From contig WFVK01000152.1 in NCBI GenBank assembly GCA_015491705.1, forward strand, positions 1 through 10,527: a DNA stretch of 10,527 bases, written 5' to 3'. A program made the position numbers and the translations under genes. Positions 1-5,985 of the stretch are shown in pieces. The notes below the pieces were generated by a model. That model saw only the letters and a program-made list of their open reading frames with translations, was not told where the DNA came from and did not search any database. Source of the stretch: Nitrospirota bacterium. GTDB taxonomy: Bacteria; Nitrospirota; Thermodesulfovibrionia; UBA6902. The stretch's first letter is position 1. Each line of letters opens with the position of its first letter.

Positions 1-1776
1 CTGCTGGTATGGCTGCCCGTCGCGGCGGTGGAAGCATGTTGCCGCCGCACAGGCTGCAGGATCAGGGCGGAACACGTGCTGCTGTTTGTTTTATTTTTTG
101 TTTTCTCGGGCAGCGTGATATGGTTCGGCAAGCGGCTGGTGTGGCCTGATGCAAAAACCACTTTTCTGTTGAAATCGGTGCTGTTTATATGCGTGGCTTT
201 CGTCTCGCTGACCGCAGCGTGGCTGTGCCGCAGGATATCCGGACAGTGGATGGACATCGTGCAGGAACGCATAACACCTCTGGTATGGCTGTTCGGCGCC
301 TTCATCGTATTGTCCGTGCCTGTAGTGGTCTATCATACATGGATAAAAACCCCGGATAATGTCGTGTCTCAAAGAATCCATCAGTCTTCCGCGTCCGATA
401 GTGACGGCAGGCCGAACATTATCCTGCTCACCTTTGACGCCCTTACTGCGCGCGATATGTCGGTCTACGGCTATGACCGTCCTGTCACGCCCTTTATGAG
501 CAAATGGGCAAAGACAGCCTCATTGTTTACAAGACTGTATGCAGGAAGCAACTTCACCTCGCCGACCACAGCGACTCTTATGACCGGCAAGAGGGTATGG
601 ACACACGGGAGATACCATACAAAGGGTTCAGTGCCTGTAAAGGCCGATATCCAGAACCTGCCTTTAATGTTGAAGAACAGCGGTTATTACAATATGGCCT
701 TTGTGGCAAACTCCAATGCCTCTGTTGAAGGGCTCGGGATTGCCGGAAGCTTTGACCTCGTTGCACCTCCGGATGAATTGAGGACCCCGGTTTCCCTGCT
801 GGAGACTGTCAGCAACGTTATGGAAAAATTATTTGGCGGCAGGATCCGGCTGGATGACTGGATTGTAAAGAATGATTTTATTCTCGGCAAACTCCTCTCG
901 GCGGTTTCACGCGATTTTTCCGGGACATCCGTGCCTCCTGAAAAGGTCTTGGGGAGGTTCCTCTCGGTTATGGATACCAATCCCCCGGAGCCTTTTTTTG
1001 CATGGATCCATCTCCTCCCTCCTCACTTTCCCTACCTGGCGCCTGCGCCTTACATGGGTATGTTCGATACCTCACCTGAACTGAGGACCTACAAGGGCCA
1101 GTGGAGGCTTTACACATACCAGAATTATCCGCAGGAGATGCAGCCGGATTTTGATATCATGAGGGCGCGTTATGATGAATTCATAAGGTATTGTGACAGG
1201 GCTTTTAAGGACTTTATTGAACAGTTAAGGGCAAGAAATACATTAAAAGACACTGTCATTGTCCTGTCGGCGGATCATGGGGAGAGCTTTGAACATAATT
1301 ATATGGGTCATGGCGGCCCTTACCTGTACGAACAGGTGACGCATATCCCCCTTATTATCAGGGAGCCGGGGCAGAACAGGGGAAGGATAATCAATAACCT
1401 TACAGAGCAGGCAGATATAGCGCCTACGATCCTGGATCTGGCGGGTATAGCCGTGCCTTCATGGATGGAAGGGCGCTCTCTGCTCCCGCTCATGCGCGGT
1501 GAAAGCCTTCCCTCCCGTCCCGTATTTTCCATGTTTTTCGAGAAAAACCGCAGTCGGGGGCACCGGATTACACAGGGGACCATCGCTGTGTGGGAGGGGG
1601 ACTACAAGCTGATACACTACCTTGAGGAGGACAGGTCACTGCTGTTCAACCTGAAGCAGGACCCTGATGAGCTGAACAACTTGTTTGACACTGAGACCGT
1701 TACAGGGCGGCGCCTGCTTGCACTCATCCGCGATAACCTCGCCAAGGCCAATGAGAGAATCAGCATGGGAGAATGA
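1..1776 (+). CDS. Membrane-anchored sulfatase/alkaline-phosphatase-fold enzyme with Thr at the nucleophile position (5' end outside window)
   Basis: The frame is open from base 1 with no stop. A GTG at 28 gives 582 residues, but the residues before it (LLVWLPVAAV) look like a membrane helix, so the true start is probably upstream. Numbered from the GTG, hydrophobic segments lie near 16-34, 47-66 and 84-103, and a soluble alkaline-phosphatase-superfamily domain runs from about 129 to the end. Metal-site motifs are visible: D137 in LLTFDALTARD, D416-H417 in SADHGES and H428 in MGHGG. IHLLPPHFPY (327-336) and LFNLKQDPDELNNL near the C-terminus are typical of sulfatases. The nucleophile segment reads NFTSPTTATLMTG: the Cys/Ser of sulfatases is Thr177 (ACC, 556-558) and the usual Arg four residues on is also Thr. 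Thr is the nucleophile of phosphoethanolamine and phosphoglycerol transferases (EptA, LtaS), so a transferase acting on an envelope lipid or glycan is as likely as a sulfatase. The substrate cannot be told. Confidence 0.88.
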   Translation: MLVWLPVAAVEACCRRTGCRIRAEHVLLFVLFFVFSGSVIWFGKRLVWPDAKTTFLLKSVLFICVAFVSLTAAWLCRRISGQWMDIVQERITPLVWLFGAFIVLSVPVVVYHTWIKTPDNVVSQRIHQSSASDSDGRPNIILLTFDALTARDMSVYGYDRPVTPFMSKWAKTASLFTRLYAGSNFTSPTTATLMTGKRVWTHGRYHTKGSVPVKADIQNLPLMLKNSGYYNMAFVANSNASVEGLGIAGSFDLVAPPDELRTPVSLLETVSNVMEKLFGGRIRLDDWIVKNDFILGKLLSAVSRDFSGTSVPPEKVLGRFLSVMDTNPPEPFFAWIHLLPPHFPYLAPAPYMGMFDTSPELRTYKGQWRLYTYQNYPQEMQPDFDIMRARYDEFIRYCDRAFKDFIEQLRARNTLKDTVIVLSADHGESFEHNYMGHGGPYLYEQVTHIPLIIREPGQNRGRIINNLTEQADIAPTILDLAGIAVPSWMEGRSLLPLMRGESLPSRPVFSMFFEKNRSRGHRITQGTIAVWEGDYKLIHYLEEDRSLLFNLKQDPDELNNLFDTETVTGRRLLALIRDNLAKANERISMGE

Positions 1777-1825
1777 TACCATAAAATTATCAAAACCAAA
1801 TAAACCTTAATGTTGCATAAAGCCG

Positions 1826-1865
1826 GCGGGAGGGCCCGGCGCAAGACCCCCGCTCTCTCTCCCGC
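1826..1865 (+). other. GC-rich imperfect inverted repeat after the sulfatase-like gene
   Basis: GCGGGAGGG (1826-1834) can pair with CTCTCCCGC (1857-1865) with one G-U, around a C-rich 22-base loop. It lies between the sulfatase-like gene and the small Cys-rich gene. No T-run follows, so it is not a standard rho-independent terminator. It may be a processing or rho-related structure, or have no role. Confidence 0.3.
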
Positions 1866-1911
1866 GCGTGAGCGATGATTTTATGTAACTGTGAAGGCAG
1901 AGAGAGCAATA

Positions 1912-2097
1912 GTGAAAACATGTCCTTATTGCGGTAAGAGATTCAACTGGTGGCAAAGGGCGATCGGTGAAGATAAACAGCATGCCCGATATTGTCGAAA
2001 GCCGATGAAAGAGAATGATGAACTTACCCTCGCTTCAACATGCAGGGGATGTCCGGCCGGTTGTTTCGAAAAGACTTACAGGACAAAAGATAAATGA
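1912..2097 (+). CDS. Small Cys-rich protein with a C2HC zinc-finger-like motif (unrecognised)
   Basis: I do not recognise this 61-residue protein. The frame is open from a GTG at 1891, but nothing upstream of that codon resembles a ribosome binding site. The GTG at 1912 follows a purine-rich GAGAGAG tract and puts the first motif at the N-terminus, so I prefer it. From that start, C4-x2-C7 followed by H24-x3-C28 has the spacing of a C2HC zinc finger. A second cluster follows: C44-x2-C47-x3-C51 (TCRGCPAGC). The protein is basic and has no signal peptide or membrane segment. It is probably a small zinc protein that could bind nucleic acid or a partner protein; an iron-sulfur role for the second cluster cannot be excluded. 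It stops 10 bases before the convergent hisF stop. No terminator is visible between the two. Confidence 0.6.
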   Translation: MKTCPYCGKRFNWWQRAIGEDKQHARYCRKPMKENDELTLASTCRGCPAGCFEKTYRTKDK

Positions 2098-2107
2098 ATC
2101 TTACCGG

Positions 2108-2959
2108 CTAAATCCTTACCGCTACGCCTTTTGACTTCAGGTACTCTTTGGCTTCATGCACCGAGTATTCCCTGTAGTGAAAGATGGAAGCGGCAAGCGC
2201 TGCGTCCGCCTTGCCTTCAACAAGGCCTTCACGCAGATGCTCAAGTGTCCCCACACCGCCTGACGCAACAACGGGAATCGTCACCGCCTCCGATATCCTC
2301 CTTGTCAGCTCGATGTCATAACCGTCTTTTGTCCCGTCCCTGTCCATACTGGTGAGCAGTATCTCGCCTGCGCCGAGCTCCTCCATTTTTTTCGCCCATT
2401 TTACGGCATCGATCAGCCGCATCTTTCGCCCGCCGTGGGTTGATATGGCCCAGAGGGCTTCGGTACCCCCTCCCGGAGCGGGTACCGACAGGCGGACTTC
2501 GCCAAGATACGGGTCACTGAACCACGGTTCTTCCGGCTCGTAAACCGTGTCTCCCTTTATGCGCTTTGCATCAACCGCCACGACGATACACTGGCTTCCG
2601 AATCTCCCGGAGGCCCGCCTTATGAAATAAGGGTCGCGCACTGCGGTTGTGTTGACCGATACCTTGTCACAGCCTGCGTTAAGCAGATCCCTTATATCTT
2701 CAAGATTTCGTATCCCCCCTCCCACGGTCAGGGGCATAAATACATCATCGGCGGTGCGGGCCACGACATCAAGTATGATCCTGCGTTTTTCATGAGAGGC
2801 GGTTACGTCAAGAAACACAAGCTCGTCAGCCCCCTGTTCATCATAAAACTTTGCATTCTCGACAGGGTCTCCGGCATCGGTAAGGTTCCGGAAATTCACA
2901 CCCTTCACGACCCTGCCGTCCCTGACATCAAGACATGGAATTATACGTTTGGCAAGCAT
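2108..2959 (-). CDS. hisF: Imidazole glycerol phosphate synthase cyclase subunit HisF, with an extra internal segment
   Basis: HisF joins ammonia from HisH to PRFAR, giving imidazole glycerol phosphate and AICAR in histidine synthesis; it acts in the cytoplasm as a (beta-alpha)8 barrel. The start [12 protein letters not shown] is the family N-terminus; the frame runs further upstream but only within hisA. D11 and D130 (VVAVDAKR) match the catalytic aspartates. LTVGGGIR (78-84), [15 protein letters not shown] and VVASGGVG are classic HisF phosphate-site and barrel motifs. The protein has 283 residues where about 251-256 is usual. The surplus, about 30 residues, lies near 138-170 between DAKR and STHGGRK, in the beta5-alpha5 loop on the catalytic face. 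The ATG overlaps the hisA stop by one base (TAATG) behind GGAAGG, so the two are co-translated. No hisH is in the window. Confidence 0.97.
   Translation of the reverse strand: MLAKRIIPCLDVRDGRVVKGVNFRNLTDAGDPVENAKFYDEQGADELVFLDVTASHEKRRIILDVVARTADDVFMPLTVGGGIRNLEDIRDLLNAGCDKVSVNTTAVRDPYFIRRASGRFGSQCIVVAVDAKRIKGDTVYEPEEPWFSDPYLGEVRLSVPAPGGGTEALWAISTHGGRKMRLIDAVKWAKKMEELGAGEILLTSMDRDGTKDGYDIELTRRISEAVTIPVVASGGVGTLEHLREGLVEGKADAALAASIFHYREYSVHEAKEYLKSKGVAVRI
2460..2488. repeat. 29-base near-perfect palindrome inside the hisF insertion
   Basis: Outer arms TCGGTACCC (2460-2468) and GGGTACCGA (2480-2488) are exact inverted complements. Inside them CTCC (2470-2473) mirrors GGAG (2475-2478) around one base, so 13 of 14 pairs match, the exception being C2469/C2479. 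On the hisF strand it codes for [10 protein letters not shown] (about 158-167), within the segment that normal HisF proteins lack. It could be the core of a small mobile palindromic element carried in frame, or an mRNA hairpin within hisF. I find no second copy in the window. Confidence 0.75.
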
Positions 2960-3684
2960 TATATACCTTCCTGCGCAATCTCTATGGCGGCCCTGAGATC
3001 CAGCGCTCCTGAATAAAGTGCCTTGCCGGTTATCACTCCCCACAGGTTTTTTATCTGCATGAGATTTCTGATATCATCGATATTCGACACACCTCCGGAT
3101 GCTATGACCGGAACCCTGACCTCTTTCACCATTTTCTCCATTGCGCTGATGTTAGGGCCCGTGAGCATGCCGTCCCTTGATATGTCGGTGTATATGATTC
3201 CGGCGATCCCGGCATCTTCCATCTTTTTTGCAAATTCAACGGCATCGTATTCCGTTGTCTCCACCCAGCCTTTAACAGCCACTTTCCCGTCTCTGGCATC
3301 GATTCCAGCGAACACCTTGCCGGGAAATCTGTCACAGGCCTTGCTGATCATATCCGGATCCTTTACAGCGGAAGTGCCGATTATAACCCTGTCTATCCCG
3401 ATACCGACAAGCATCTCTATCCTCGGGACATCCCGTATGCCTCCGCCCACTTCCACAGGAATGTGTATTGATCTTCTTATTTCCTTTATCTTGTCGAAAT
3501 TCTTCTGCTCCCCTGTAAATGCGCCGTCAAGATCGACTACGTGGAGGAGCCTTGCGCCGAGATCAACCCAGTGTCTTGCCATTGATACGGGATCATCCGA
3601 ATAGACAGTGACTTCTTCTCTTTTCCCCTGAAGAAGACGCACGCACTTGCCGTCTTTAAGGTCTATTGCAGGTATTACAATCAT
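2959..3684 (-). CDS. hisA: Phosphoribosylformimino-AICAR ribotide isomerase HisA
   Basis: HisA converts ProFAR to PRFAR, the substrate of HisF, by an Amadori rearrangement. The 241-residue length is normal. The N-terminus [17 protein letters not shown] is the family signature with catalytic D8. The second catalytic aspartate is D129 in FAGIDARDG. Other landmarks are DLDGAFTG (51-58), VEVGGGIRD (78-85), [14 protein letters not shown] (165-178) and VIASGGVS (193-200). It is the first gene of a two-gene hisA-hisF unit in the usual A-F order. No Shine-Dalgarno sequence precedes the ATG, and the nearest good promoter would start transcription at or next to the A of the ATG (see the promoter entry). 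The family start is so conserved that a downstream start is unlikely. Confidence 0.97.
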   Translation of the reverse strand: MIVIPAIDLKDGKCVRLLQGKREEVTVYSDDPVSMARHWVDLGARLLHVVDLDGAFTGEQKNFDKIKEIRRSIHIPVEVGGGIRDVPRIEMLVGIGIDRVIIGTSAVKDPDMISKACDRFPGKVFAGIDARDGKVAVKGWVETTEYDAVEFAKKMEDAGIAGIIYTDISRDGMLTGPNISAMEKMVKEVRVPVIASGGVSNIDDIRNLMQIKNLWGVITGKALYSGALDLRAAIEIAQEGI

Positions 3685-3690
3685 TGATTG

Positions 3691-3720
3691 AGTATATCAG
3701 ATGGGTTTTTTATCAATCAA
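3691..3720 (-). promoter_or_regulatory. Sigma-70-type promoter of hisA-hisF, predicting a leaderless mRNA
   Basis: Read on the minus strand, TTGATT (3720-3715) and TATACT (3696-3691) are separated by 18 bases: 4/6 and 5/6 matches to consensus. A start seven bases past the -10 box falls at 3684, the A of the hisA ATG. No ribosome binding site is visible, which fits a leaderless transcript. Confidence 0.55.
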
Positions 3721-3726
3721 CCTTGC

Positions 3727-3741
3727 GCCGGATATTCCGGC
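3727..3741. repeat. Dyad between divergent hisA and crcB, candidate operator
   Basis: GCCGGA (3727-3732) and TCCGGC (3736-3741) are perfect inverted arms around TAT. The dyad sits six bases upstream of the hisA -35 box and 65 bases before the crcB ATG, so a protein bound here could affect either gene. The regulator is unknown, and a chance palindrome is possible. Confidence 0.4.
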
Positions 3742-3767
3742 CCTGTTGATTTTTAGGTGAGATAACA

Positions 3768-3790
3768 TGTAAATTTGTACCTGTAAATTT
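3768..3790 (+). repeat. Tandem direct repeat TGTAAATTT upstream of crcB
   Basis: TGTAAATTT occurs exactly at 3768-3776 and 3782-3790, 14 bases apart start to start. The second copy ends 16 bases before the crcB ATG. Tandem copies this close to a gene start may be a regulator site. No fluoride riboswitch motif is visible here. Confidence 0.4.
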
Positions 3791-3806
3791 TCTCTGGAAT
3801 ACTGCC

Positions 3807-4193
3807 ATGATAAAAATTATACTGCTTGCAGCCGGGGGAGCGGCGGGGACCGTGCTTCGTTACATACTGTCGGGACTGACATACAGGGTGCTTGACGGAG
3901 CCTTTCCGTGGGGAACGTTGCTCGTAAATCTTGCGGGTTCGTTTATTATAGGTCTGTTGTGGGGATTTTTTGAGATCCAGAATCTGTCCCCGAATATGAG
4001 AAACTTCATATTTATCGGGGTCCTCGGCGGATTTACCACTTTTTCAACATTCGCGCTGGAGAGTTTTAACCTGCTCAGGGACGGCGAAGTCAGGCTGCTG
4101 CTTTTAAACTTGCTGGCAAGCAACATTTTTGGCATAGCGCTGGTCTTCACAGGCATCCTGCTCTCAAAATATATTATCAGCCTGATCAGATAG
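3807..4193 (+). CDS. crcB: Fluoride channel CrcB/Fluc
   Basis: CrcB (Fluc) is a small inner-membrane protein that forms an antiparallel dual-topology dimer and lets toxic fluoride leave the cell. The 128 residues and four hydrophobic segments (about 2-22, 36-55, 66-88 and 97-121) are normal for the family. Signature motifs are present: GGAAGTVLRY (10-19, with R18), WGTLLVNLAGSF (35-46, pore Asn41) and GVLGGFTTFSTF (71-82), which carries the central sodium-site and Phe-box residues. The ATG is the family start; only a weak GGA precedes it. It is transcribed away from hisA. A DUF190 gene follows 63 bases downstream on the same strand with no terminator between, so the two probably share a transcript. 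A single crcB implies a homodimeric channel unless a partner lies elsewhere. Confidence 0.96.
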   Translation: MIKIILLAAGGAAGTVLRYILSGLTYRVLDGAFPWGTLLVNLAGSFIIGLLWGFFEIQNLSPNMRNFIFIGVLGGFTTFSTFALESFNLLRDGEVRLLLLNLLASNIFGIALVFTGILLSKYIISLIR

Positions 4194-4256
4194 TTTCATC
4201 TGAAAGGCTTGAATGGAATTATTATGAATGCATACTGTTAACCAGGGGAACATATT

Positions 4257-4610
4257 ATGAAACTGCCTGAAGAAGGAAAATTATTGAGAATATTTGTCGG
4301 GGAAAGCGACAGGCATGAAGGGAAGCCTCTTTATGAATCCATTGTGCTGAAGGCAAGGGAGCTGAATCTTGCGGGAGCCACGGTTTTCAGGGGGATAATG
4401 GGTTACGGCGCCAGCAGCCGCATTCACTCAATAAAACTGCTCAGGCTTTCGGAAGACCTGCCCGTTATGATTGAAATAGTGGATACCGAAGAGAATATAA
4501 ACAAAATCCTTCCTTTTCTCGACGAAACGGTCAAGGAAGGATTAATTACAGTGGAAAAGGCAAATATTATCAAATACAGGTACCGTAAGCCTCTTTCAAA
4601 TCCGCAGTGA
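4257..4610 (+). CDS. DUF190 family protein
   Basis: This 117-residue cytoplasmic protein has the DUF190 layout: LLRIFVGESDRHEGKPLYE at the N-terminus, ARELNLAGATVFRGIMGYG in the middle (about 33-51), then SSRIHSIKLLRLSEDLPVMIE and IVDTEENINKILPFL. The family adopts a ferredoxin-like fold resembling the PII/CutA group. Its biochemical role is unknown, but it is a frequent neighbour of crcB, so a part in sensing fluoride or related ions or in controlling the channel is inferred. A clear ribosome binding site, AGGGGAA, lies about six bases before the ATG. The gene converges on the HDOD gene with 33 bases between the stops. Confidence 0.93.
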   Translation: MKLPEEGKLLRIFVGESDRHEGKPLYESIVLKARELNLAGATVFRGIMGYGASSRIHSIKLLRLSEDLPVMIEIVDTEENINKILPFLDETVKEGLITVEKANIIKYRYRKPLSNPQ

Positions 4611-4618
4611 AATGCCGC

Positions 4619-4639
4619 CGGCAAGCAAACAGGTTGCCG
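4619..4639. terminator. Hairpin between convergent DUF190 and HDOD genes
   Basis: CGGCAA (4619-4624) and TTGCCG (4634-4639) form a perfect six-base stem around a nine-base loop in the 33-base gap between the two stop codons. Neither side has a clear T-run, so it is at best a weak bidirectional terminator or an end-protecting hairpin. Confidence 0.35.
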
Positions 4640-4643
4640 ATGT

Positions 4644-5501
4644 TTACTCGAAAACGGATTTTTCCCTGGCATAGGTTTCAGCAATCTTTTCAACGAGGGG
4701 GGTAAGCCTGTCCCGGCTTATATTGAGATAGGCCACAGCGGGCAACTCGTGCAGCATGATGGAATCATCAGGGTCCCTGTATCCTATGCCAAGCGCCCTG
4801 CAGATGCAGTCGGCCGCATTAACGCATGCAATCCCTTTTGCAGCAACGGGGTCATCGATATCTTCGAGCCTGACGCCGGTCAGGTGATGCTTTTCTATAA
4901 CCTGCAGCAGCACGGACGGAAAGCCCCATTTTTCCGCGACCCTTGCGCCGATCTCCGCATGATTATATCCGTAGATCTCTTCTTCGGCTTCTATGGAGTT
5001 GACACCTTCATTGTATGTCCTCATCATTACCTCTGTAAATATATCAGGGGTTTCATTGTTCATGATAACCTTTCCGAGGTCATGCATAAGCCCCCCGATA
5101 AAGGCGATGTTGCCGACATCGCTGTCCAGACCTGAAGCGGTCATCTTGGCGGCGATGGCCGCGCCGATGGAATGGTCCCATATTTTCTGTTCCGTCATGC
5201 CGAATTTCTTGTAGAGTGACCTTGTTGATGCGGACAGCACGATGCTTCTTATCGTCTTAAGGCCGAGAATCAGCAATGCCTGCTGAATACTGTTGACTTC
5301 CTGCCTTAAACCATACAAGGCGCTGTTTGATATCTTCAGGACCCTCGCTGCAATTGCCTGATCCTTTTCTATTATCTCGGCGAGGTCGGAGAAAGAAAGG
5401 TTATCATCATTAATTGTCTCGAGTATCTTCTTTGCCACAAACGGAAGCATTTTGAGGTCGCCGACCTTTTTAATAAGGTTCTCTTTGGAAATAATCTCCA
5501 T
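4644..5501 (-). CDS. HDOD-domain signalling protein
   Basis: The 285 residues are almost entirely one HDOD domain (about 8-210), an HD-related output domain used in bacterial signalling. The N-terminal half has the typical LKMLPFVAKKILETI and a DQAIAARVLKISNSALYG stretch (about 47-64), followed by IQQALLILGLKTIRSIVLS. HD-like residues are visible: H110 (IWDHS), H140-D141 (GLMHDLGK), H181 (NHAEIGARVAEKWGFP) and H205 (EKHH). HDOD proteins generally lack proven phosphodiesterase activity and the GYP motif is absent, so a role as a protein-protein output module is more likely than c-di-GMP hydrolysis. There is no receiver domain. The ATG follows GGGAGA at five bases. The gene is divergent from the sensor kinase and shares a 484-base upstream region with it, which hints at a link. 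Confidence 0.92.
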   Translation of the reverse strand: MEIISKENLIKKVGDLKMLPFVAKKILETINDDNLSFSDLAEIIEKDQAIAARVLKISNSALYGLRQEVNSIQQALLILGLKTIRSIVLSASTRSLYKKFGMTEQKIWDHSIGAAIAAKMTASGLDSDVGNIAFIGGLMHDLGKVIMNNETPDIFTEVMMRTYNEGVNSIEAEEEIYGYNHAEIGARVAEKWGFPSVLLQVIEKHHLTGVRLEDIDDPVAAKGIACVNAADCICRALGIGYRDPDDSIMLHELPAVAYLNISRDRLTPLVEKIAETYAREKSVFE

Positions 5502-5985
5502 TTGATTCTCCCGGAAAAAAACAGATTTGAACTGGATATATCAAACAATATATATTAAACATTAACCGCAATTGAATGAAAAATCAACCTTATGCTGAAG
5601 ACAGCCCTGAAATTTAAGTTTCTTGATTATTTATTTGTTGTTTCAATATTTCCCCCTCTGTTATAATGAAGTGGAAAACCCGGCCCTGATGCTGCATGGA
5701 TGCGGCGGGTGAAGTTGCCGTAGAACCTTTATAATACTGAGTGGATTTTGTGAATATGTCATTGTTTGAGGAAGCAAACAGGAGGTAAAGTAATTCCCGG
5801 CCGTTGCCGAATAAATATGTGAGGGAGCAGGCGTGCTCGGTAAAGTCTCTGGTTTCAGGGACTAAAAAAGTTAAAAGAGCTGAGAAACCAAGGGAAACAA
5901 CCTCAAATTCATAAGCCATCCAGACCGAATTGAATAATGCTGTCACGGAACTCAATGTTTTTTCACAGAAACCTCTGATCTCGAA
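5502..5985. other. 484-base divergent control region between the HDOD gene and the kinase
   Basis: No convincing protein gene lies here. The part next to the HDOD gene is AT-rich and must hold its promoter. From about 5638 rightwards there is a plus-strand promoter, and then a stretch rich in hairpins: 5691-5706 (GCTGCA-TGGA-TGCGGC), 5762-5781 (seven-pair stem, AGGAAG loop), 5825-5838 (GAGCA-GGCG-TGCTC) and 5844-5863 (AGTCTCTG-GTTT-CAGGGACT). A weak stem, ATTGA (5929-5933) with TCAAT (5952-5956), precedes six Ts (5958-5963). Either the kinase mRNA has a structured leader of about 310 bases, or a small RNA is made upstream of it. Confidence 0.6.
5638..5667 (+). promoter_or_regulatory. Candidate sigma-70 promoter for the kinase leader or an RNA
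   Basis: TTGTTT (5638-5643) and a perfect TATAAT (5662-5667) are 18 bases apart. The predicted start near 5674 lies about 310 bases before the kinase ATG. A second TATAAT at 5730-5735 lacks a matching -35 box. Confidence 0.5.

Noticed and set aside
2960..3043. Upstream extension of hisF to give 311 residues
   Set aside because: The extension lies wholly within hisA in another frame; the conserved [11 protein letters not shown] start with GGAAGG upstream fixes the true ATG at 2959.
3023..3604. Plus-strand open frame of 193 codons opposite hisA
   Set aside because: Pure antisense of the well-supported hisA gene, with no recognisable motif.
3685..3806. Fluoride riboswitch upstream of crcB
   Set aside because: The conserved pseudoknot motifs of the fluoride aptamer are not visible, and no terminator or SD-sequestering hairpin is present.
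5780..5830. Small gene after the AGGAGG at 5780-5785
   Set aside because: No ATG, GTG or TTG lies at a usable distance downstream, and the sequence instead forms part of the hairpin series.
5674..5900. 6S RNA, from a GTGCTCGG-like segment and AAACCAAGGG
   Set aside because: Only short resemblances; I cannot draw the long closing stem and central bubble that define 6S RNA.
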